Source of the DNA: Solanum dulcamara
Lineage: Eukaryota; Streptophyta; Magnoliopsida; Solanales; Solanaceae
Direction of reading: 5' to 3'
NCBI RefSeq assembly: GCF_947179165.1
Contig: NC_077240.1
Span: forward strand, 72,247,501 to 72,311,500
Length of the DNA stretch: 64,000 bases
Shown here: positions 57,691-64,000 of the stretch, one piece after another
Numbering within the stretch: position 1 is the stretch's first letter
Layout of the letters: each line of letters opens with the position of its first letter
Notes under the pieces: model-generated
Databases searched by the model: none
Seen by the model: the letters and a program-made list of their open reading frames with translations, nothing else
What the model was told of the DNA's origin: nothing
Program-made: the position numbers and the translations under genes

Positions 57691-59300
57691 GGAGGAGGAA
57701 AGGAGGGAATTGGCGAAGGAGGTACATAGATTAGCCCGATTGGGAGTTCGACTCGAAGAGAACGATGAAGGTAGAGTAAACGTTCGAGATGGGGCTACGT
57801 CCTCACTTGTAGTAGAGGTAAAGGAAAAGCAAGACCAAGATCTCGTCCTTCTCCAATTGAAGAAAGTTGTTCACAAACAAGGGGTGATGGTTTTCACCAA
57901 AGGGGGAGATGGTGTGTTGAGGTACCAAGGTAGATTATGTGTACCTGTTGTCGATGATATTCGAGAGAGGATTATGGCTGAAGCATATAGCTCCAGATAC
58001 TTTATTCATCTGGGCTCTACAAAGATGTACTATGACTTGAGGGAAATCTATTGGTGGAGTGGGATGAAGAGAGATATTATGGAATTCGTTTCCAAGTGCC
58101 CGAATTGTCAACAGGTGAAGGTTGAGCATCAAAGGCCATGTGGTTTAGCTCAAAACATAGAAATTCCTGAATGAAAGTGGGAGATGATCAACATGGACTT
58201 TGTTACAGGTCTACCGAGGTCCCGAAGGAAACATGACTCGATTTGGGTAATTGTGGATAGAATGATAAAATCAGCTCACTTCTTGGCAGTAAAGACTACG
58301 GACACCGCAGAAGATTATGCAAAGTTATACATACAGGAGATCGTCAGATTGCATGGGGTCCTTTTATCTATCATCTCAGACAGAGGAGCCCAATTCACTT
58401 CCCAATTCTGGAAATCCTTTCAGAAGGGACTGGGTTCAAAGGTGAACTTGAGTACGGCCTTTCATCCCTAGACAGATGGCCAGGCAGAGCGCACCATCCA
58501 GACATTGAAAGATATGTTGAGGGCATGCGTGCTTGACTTCAAGGGAAATTGAGATGATCACTTACCTCTCATAGAGTTTGCATATAACAATAGATATCAT
58601 GCAAGCATTCAAATGGCTCCTTATGAGGCTTTGTATGGGAGGAGGTGTAGATTGCCCATTGAGTGGTTTGAAGTTGGTGAAGTTGAGTTAATATGGCCTG
58701 ACTTTGTTCACCAAGCCATGGAAAAGGTAAGAGTCATTCAAGAGAGGCTAAAGACAGCCCAAAGACGCCAAAAATCTTACACCGATGTGAGGAGGAGAGA
58801 TTTAGAGTGTGAGGTGGGTGATTGGGTATACTTGAAGGTGTCACCCATGAAGGGTGTCATGAGGTTCGGAAGGAAAGGGAAACTCAGTCCTTGGTACATC
58901 GGTCCTTACCAAATTTCGAGGTGGATTGGGAGTGTTGCCTATGAATTGGAGTTACCCTTAGAGCTAGCCTCTATTCATCCGGTGTTCCACATTTCAATGT
59001 TGAAAAAGTGCTTGGGCAATCCCTCGTTGGTAGTCCCCATTGATAGCATTGGAATTAAGGATAGCTTATCTTATGAGGAGGTTCTGGTCCAAATCTTTGA
59101 TCGCCAAATTCGCAAACTGAGAAATAAAGATCGCCTCAGTCAAAGTCCTATGGAGGAACCAAATTGTTGAGGAAGCCACATGGGAAGCAGAGGAAGCCAT
59201 GAAATCTAAATATCCACATCTATTCGTGCCTATCGAAGAGACTGTTGAAGGTAATGACCATTTCCTTGACTTGAATTCATTTGTGCATTTTGAGTTTTGA
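57691..59300 (+). pseudogene. Integrase and chromodomain of gypsy copy 3
   Basis: The HHCC zinc region runs RYFIHLGSTKMYYDLREIYWW to KCPNCQQVKVEHQRP (57995-58135). Stops at 58172-58174 (TGA), 58469-58471 (TAG) and 58550-58552 (TGA) follow. The core has MDFVTGLPRSRR, SIISDRGAQFTSQFW and HASIQMAPYEALYGRRCR. The GPY module is WYIGPYQIS. After LRNKD near 59120, one base is lost: the frame ends at 59170, while the chromodomain tail (VLWRNQIVEEATWEAEE, then KYPHLF) reads on in the next frame to a TGA at 59298-59300. Confidence 0.85.
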
Positions 59301-59406
59301 TTGGTAATTGTTTGAGAATTTGATTGGTTGAATAACTGAAATTTTGACTGTGATTTGTACCCTGAGCCCATTCTTGGTTGCTCGTCATTCGAGGATGAAT
59401 GATCAC

Positions 59407-61884
59407 AAGGGGGAGATAATGTAACACTCCTCAAAATTTTTCCCTAAGATTCAGACCTTTCTTGTACATGTGTAAGGTCGAACTCGAGTATTGTGAAGCA
59501 ATTGTATGAGTAAGATGAGTCTTTGAGAAATTGAGCAGCGTTAGTGGTGATGTGGGGTCATAAAGGACCCCTAGGACGAAGCTAAGTCCAAAAGATCCAT
59601 TGTGGCTAAGCTTTAGGATGAGTTCGTAAAAGGTATCGACTTCTAACGACCCTATCTTTTGAAAGACGACAATTTGGGTGGTCCACGGCCTATCAAATTA
59701 AAGGTCATCAAGTCTTCTTTCCAACGCCGCCAAGAATGTAATTTTTGGAGTTCGGAGTCGAAAGATATGACGATCCTAAGATGAACTAGTAAAGTAGAGA
59801 TTCAGGCCTGGGTTGCAATTGCTGGAAAACTGGGCTTGGCGCCGCAGTGGCGTAATGCGCCACTATCGCTCCAGAAACATGCCTCAGTAGTTTGGGCTCT
59901 GGCGCGGCGCGCCACTAAAAGGTGTGCAGGGTTTTTCAAGCCAAATTTCCAGGACCCAGGAACAATGGCCTTGGCGCTGTAAGGGCGCGACGCGCCACTA
60001 TCGCGCCAGAAACATGCCTCAGTAGTTTGGTCTCTGACGCGGCGTGCCACTACGAGGTGTGCAGGTTTTTAGGCAAAATCAGCCTGGCACTGCAATAGCG
60101 CGATGCGCCACTATCGCGCCAGGAGCATTTTAGCCTATTTTCAGAACTTTTGAGGAGGGGCAATTTGGGAACTTACCCAAATTATATATGTATTACCCTT
60201 GGTCTTTTGGGAACACATTTTACAGCCTCACTCTCTCTCTAAAAGCCCTAGGAGCTTCTCTCTCCTCCTCCTCTTCTTCTTCTTCTCCATTTCCAACAAG
60301 AAGAGTTCCAAGAGCTTCAAGATTCGAGTTCTCCATTGAAGAACCAACACCAAGGTATTCTTCAAGTCTTCACTAAGGTATGTAAGGCTATCCAAAATAT
60401 GGGTTGAGTCCACCCATGTGCCCTACTCTTGCTTTGAGGTTAAAGGTCCATGAGAATGGAGTTTCTTGGTGTGATTTATGTTTGAATGAGTTTTGTCTCT
60501 CATAAATTTGATTTTTGTTTGTGTTGATGTTCTTGATCTAAGAGATTCCCAAACCTTCATGTTAGTGTGAGTTGATGGAGAGGACTTGTTAATATGTTTT
60601 GTTGATGTCTTTAACCATGTGATTATGTTGTATAAGTCAATTCCTTAAATGTGTAATTCTACTTGAATTATTGAGCTAAAGCCATAGAGTTGTGATGAGT
60701 CTTGAGGAGATGTCATAAATGCTTATCTAAATGAGGCTTAATTGAGTTGATTGGAGGATGGAATTGACGAGTGGAAAAGGTCCTAAATGGGACTTGCCAT
60801 TATGACTTAATTGAGTTGAAATGAGGATAGAGTTGATGAGTTGGCAATATCCCACATAAAACTAGCCGTGAGGGCTTGTTTGAGATGATTGGAGAGAGTC
60901 TTATGAGCATAGAGACATGGGAGGAGTATCGATCACCGAGGCGGGCGAGAGTATAGTTCGTACTCAAACCCCAGAAACTACGCCGCCAACGTAGGTAGGG
61001 ATGGAACCGTTAAAGTCGGATGCTTCCCATGGGATCGAACTGTTAAAGTTGGATGTTTCCCCTTTATTTGTCCTGAAATGATAGGACTTGACTAATCGAG
61101 GGAATCCATGATTAGCGAGGCGTTCATACCCTGGCAAGGTATGGACGGACGTGGCAACGACGTCTGATTGTTGTACTATCACTGGCTCATAAGTGATGGT
61201 TGTCGGATAAGAGAAACTCTCATTTAGGTCTTGATAGTACTCCGAGTCAGTTGAGTTGAGTTGCATGAGATTTGGTCCGGTCTAAATCACTTCTTGTTAG
61301 ACTTAGGATACTTGAGTGAGTTGTTATGTATTAATGAGTTGAGATCCTGAGTTGATATTGATGCTTATTGATGTTTGTTTCATCCGGCCATATTACATAC
61401 TCGTACATTTCATGTACTGACGTCATTTGGCCTGCATCATTTCATGATGCAGAGACAGGTACCAGGGGTCCTCAACCGGTGCTTCGTTGAAGATCCACAT
61501 ACACTCCCAGCTAGTTGGTGAGTCCTCCTAGTTTTTCGGAGGATGTTGAGCTTTCTTGTATAGTTTTGTTGTCGCTTCCTTTATTTTTGATTGTTGGTAG
61601 CCATGGGCTTGTCATTGGCACCTTCTAGACTTTGATAGAGGCTTCATAGACTAGAGTGTGAGAAGGTTGGACTGCTATTTTTGAGAAGTCCTATTTTACT
61701 TGTTTTGTTGAGTTGAACATGTTTGGCCTTCAGCCCCCATATTGTGAATAATATGTTATGATTGAACCCTCCTTTGTGTGTTTATGACTGAATGATGAAG
61801 TGACTGAATCAGGTGGTTCGCTTGAAGGTCAGAAATGGCTTTCGAGTGCCGGTCACGTCTAGGGTACCCTCCCGGGGCGTGACA
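59407..61884 (+). repeat. PPT and 3' LTR of gypsy copy 3 (2465 bp)
   Basis: PPT AGGGGGAGATAA (59408-59419) precedes TGTAACACTCC at 59420. The LTR ends GGGGCGTGACA at 61884, followed by the TSD TCGAC. Internal features mirror those of the 5' LTR: palindrome array 59835-60125, TATA 60182-60192, donor/hairpin 60375-60419 (GT 60378-60379; stem ATATGGGT/ACCCATGT with one T-G wobble). Confidence 0.95.
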
Positions 61885-61930
61885 TCGACATCTAGAGATC
61901 AGTTTTTAAAAAATATTTCTAATAATCATT
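61885..61930 (+). mobile_element. CACTA remnant on the right of gypsy copy 3
   Basis: TCGACATCTAGAGATCAGTT completes the palindrome interrupted at 51890. The palindrome spacing stops after this unit, and no AGTAGTG-type right terminus is found in the window, so the CACTA element is truncated. Confidence 0.6.
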
Positions 61931-62369
61931 ATTTCTCTATTGTTTATAACACTAGATTTTCATTTTACGCTTACAATTAATTATTTTAAAAGTGTAACAA
62001 CTCCGTATAATTTTATAAAAAAATTAGACTTCGTGAAATATACAAAGAAATTGATAATTCATATTAAGAGTATGAAATAATATTGATATTAATTATGAGA
62101 TAATTATATATATTTGTAAAATAATGTAACGAATTATATTAGTCCATCTTCAAATTATGAACTTAAGTCTCATATAATGATGTAGCGGTGAAGATATGCG
62201 AGGTGATACATGTATAAATGTCATAACAAATTATATATATAAATATGTATATACCTTGAATGTCTTGTCTCATTTAATGATATATACAACAGAACATCGA
62301 TAAGTCATTGAATTTTAGGAGGTAATATAGATATATTCGTAAAGTATTGTATAAAGCAAGTTTTATCAA
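61931..62369. other. AT-rich sequence left of solo LTR 2
   Basis: GTCTCATNTAATGAT-type text occurs near 62169 and 62268 and again, as ATCTCATGTAGTGAT, near 63531 beyond the solo LTR. This suggests a degenerate local repeat interrupted by the LTR. No gene is seen. Confidence 0.4.
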
Positions 62370-63496
62370 TGTCACGATCCAAAAGTCGAGTGTGATGGTA
62401 CCTGTCCTTTCCCACCAGACTAGTCATCCTAAATATTCTAAGCATTACTCATGATTCATTACCAAGTTGATACTACTTTCAATCAATTCACATAGCACGT
62501 ATCAAGAATACACATTCTATGAAGTTTACGAAAGTTTAGAATTCCACTTGCCTCAATATCGCACCCAACTATTCCGAAACTTGGACTTTTCCCTTTCGCC
62601 GATGCTTTGAATAATAGGAATCTAATCAAATATGAATTCTCAATCAAATTACGGAGTTATAAATGAGAGATTAAGCTAATGAATTGGCCTATTGAATTGA
62701 GTTAACCTTGTTGTCTCGTTGTGAAGCTTAATTGGTGTTATTAGAGGCATGAATTATATATGATATTGGACTTCATTTCCTTTCCATAGATTGCATGATT
62801 ATTCTCATATGCATTTTAATTGAAATATGTATTGAGGTCCCCTTTTTTATGAAAATTGCCAAAGAGAAATATTTCCTTCTAAATGAATATGGAAACGAAT
62901 AACAAAGAGGAATCGAGGGACGTGCCACGCGCTGTGATTGTTATATTATTACATTGAGGGATATGCCACGCATCGTGATTGTTATATTATTGCATCAACG
63001 AAGATGCAATGCACCGTAGTTGTTATATTATTGCATTGAGGGACGTTCCACGCACTGTGGTTGTTATATTTTGCATACATGGGACTTGCCTGCGTCGTGG
63101 TTGTTATTTTAGCATCACATTGGGCATTTATCAGATTGCATTATTTGCATTGACTTGACTATCTGAGCTATTAAGACTGAAGTGTGTGCAATATTGATAC
63201 CACCTATTGAACTGTGGAAGTGTATTTGATTTACTTGCTATATGAGATATATCTGTTCATAGACTATTAGATTGGGTTGTTCTGCTTGCAGGTTATAGTT
63301 CTAGGAGGGATCCTTAGTTGTATTTAGCAGATTTTGGTTTTGCTTCCGCTTATTTATTCTGTTTATGTTAGAATTTCTCTTCATGCTTAGTTTCTGCCCT
63401 CAAACCCATTACTTGTCATTTCGGGTTTACGGATTAGCTTACCTACTGGTGGGTTATAGTAGGTGTTATCATGACCTAAGAAATCAGGTAGTGACA
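62370..63496 (+). mobile_element. Gypsy-type solo LTR (1127 bp) with 5-bp TSD ATCAA
   Basis: It starts TGTCACGATCC and ends GGTAGTGACA. ATCAA lies directly before (62365-62369) and after (63497-63501). The end ...TATCATGACCTAAG...GTGACA is of the plant gypsy type. No internal domain is present. A minisatellite lies at 62913-63117. The alternative, a non-autonomous element with such ends, is less likely given the TGT...ACA termini and the 5-bp TSD. The orientation is provisional. Confidence 0.75.
62913..63117 (+). repeat. Minisatellite (~47-bp unit, about 4-5 copies) within solo LTR 2
   Basis: The unit runs from GAGGGACGTGCCACGCGCTG to GTTATATTATTGCAT, with cores CCACGC and CGTGRTTGTTATATT repeated at about 45-50-base spacing. 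Confidence 0.85.
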
Positions 63497-63645
63497 ATCA
63501 AGGTGTGTACATCCAAATTTTGAATATATATCTCATGTAGTGATCATTTCGTAGGCAAAAGGTAAACGATAATTCATCGAAGACATATGAATATGTTGAT
63601 ATTAATTAGAAAGTTATACTCATCGAGTAGTGTATCATAAACCAC

Positions 63646-63650
63646 GTATA

Positions 63651-63687
<37 letters not shown>
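63646..63687. repeat. (TA)n microsatellite
   Basis: There are about 20 TA units with one TG interruption. Confidence 0.95.
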
Positions 63688-63699
63688 CTACTATAATCA

Positions 63700-63960
63700 G
63701 AGGCAGATCCAGGATTTAGAGTCTCTGGGTGCCAAGTAGACTTATCAATTAATGGGCAATGGAAATGTTAAAAAATTTGATGGAGGAGTTAGAGTTTGAA
63801 GAGAAAGAAAAAAAGGAAGAGAAAGAGGACAAAATTCTTGTTTATGTTTAGTCAAATAATTATTTTTTAAAAAAAGAGTGCTAGCGGGATTCAATCTAGC
63901 GACTTAAAACTTAAACTTCTGCCCCTTTACCACCGACACCACAAAGTACTTTTGTTGTAT
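63700..63960. repeat. Possible dispersed repeat at the right edge
   Basis: GAGGCAGATCCAGGATTTAG at the left and GCGGGATTCAATCTAGCGAC followed by a CTGCCCCTTTACCACCGACA stretch at the right resemble a short dispersed repeat common in nightshade DNA. Neither end is delimited, so this is a weak call. Confidence 0.35.
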
Positions 63961-64000
63961 GGATGGCACGTCTTAAACTCTATGCCTAATATACATAGAA

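Larger units (their letters stand above)
51891..61884 (+). mobile_element. Full-length Ty3/gypsy chromovirus (Tekay/Del-like), copy 3, TSD TCGAC
   Basis: Two LTRs (51891-54357 and 59420-61884), PBS, gag-pol and PPT are all present, and TCGAC occurs at 51886-51890 and 61885-61889. Gag-Pol is one frame (all open segments share it), broken by about eight stops and one late frameshift. The LTRs are very similar but differ at roughly two dozen sites in their first ~390 bases by eye, mostly transitions. This is the youngest-looking retroelement here, but it is not autonomous. Confidence 0.95.

Noticed and set aside
62913..63117. Tandem units as a CRISPR-like or satellite array
   Set aside because: Units are directly adjacent without spacers and lie inside one LTR with TSDs.

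Overview
This is nuclear DNA from a flowering plant, most likely a nightshade (Solanaceae, Solanum-like). The composition is AT-rich. The one intact gene has canonical GT-AG introns and carries a plant-specific domain. Most of the rest is LTR retrotransposon remnant: Ty3/gypsy chromoviruses, a Ty1/copia element and a Sirevirus-like copia. There is also a Solanaceae-type tRNA-derived SINE, MITEs and a CACTA transposon end. The family assignment is inference from recognised repeat types, not from a database match.

Layout. Positions 1-19056 are stacked retroelements: a decayed Tekay/Del-like gypsy element whose 5' LTR lies left of the window (1-~6580), a second gypsy of another lineage (7214-14936), and the Ty1/copia element whose gag it interrupts (14937-19056). 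Positions 19057-22000 are AT-rich and hold two MITE-like elements. The genic island is 22000-31900. It holds a complete 8-coding-exon gene for a 369-aa plant-specific protein of the A_thal_3526 (TIGR01589/PF09713) family on the + strand (CDS 25342-29222), with a short uORF ending one base before its ATG, and an F-box/FBD-LRR pseudogene on the - strand (30404-31880). Positions 32000-37870 are AT-rich and contain a compound trinucleotide microsatellite and a G-quadruplex motif.

Positions 37870-48953 hold a scrambled Sirevirus-like copia element with a coiled-coil Gag, repeated polypurine tracts and an extra ORF downstream of pol. Nested in it are a second copy of the segment found beside the intact gene, a U6 snRNA-SINE chimera, a Stowaway-like MITE and a 2.1-kb gypsy solo LTR with target-site duplications. 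Positions 51097-51890 are a CACTA 5' end with subterminal palindromes, split by a full-length gypsy element (51891-61884, two ~2.47-kb LTRs, 5-bp TSD TCGAC). A second solo LTR (62370-63496) and a TA microsatellite close the window.

The retroelements look non-functional: their reading frames carry stops and frameshifts. The most interesting signals are (i) a retroposed U6-SINE fusion bounded by a 10-bp TSD, with a paralogous empty site in the same window; (ii) short palindrome arrays just upstream of the TATA box, or at a comparable place, in LTRs of different gypsy families; (iii) a shared splice-donor-like site followed by a hairpin with sequence changes that keep pairing in three related LTR families; and (iv) two solo LTRs with the same TSD. 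All alignments and counts were made by eye.
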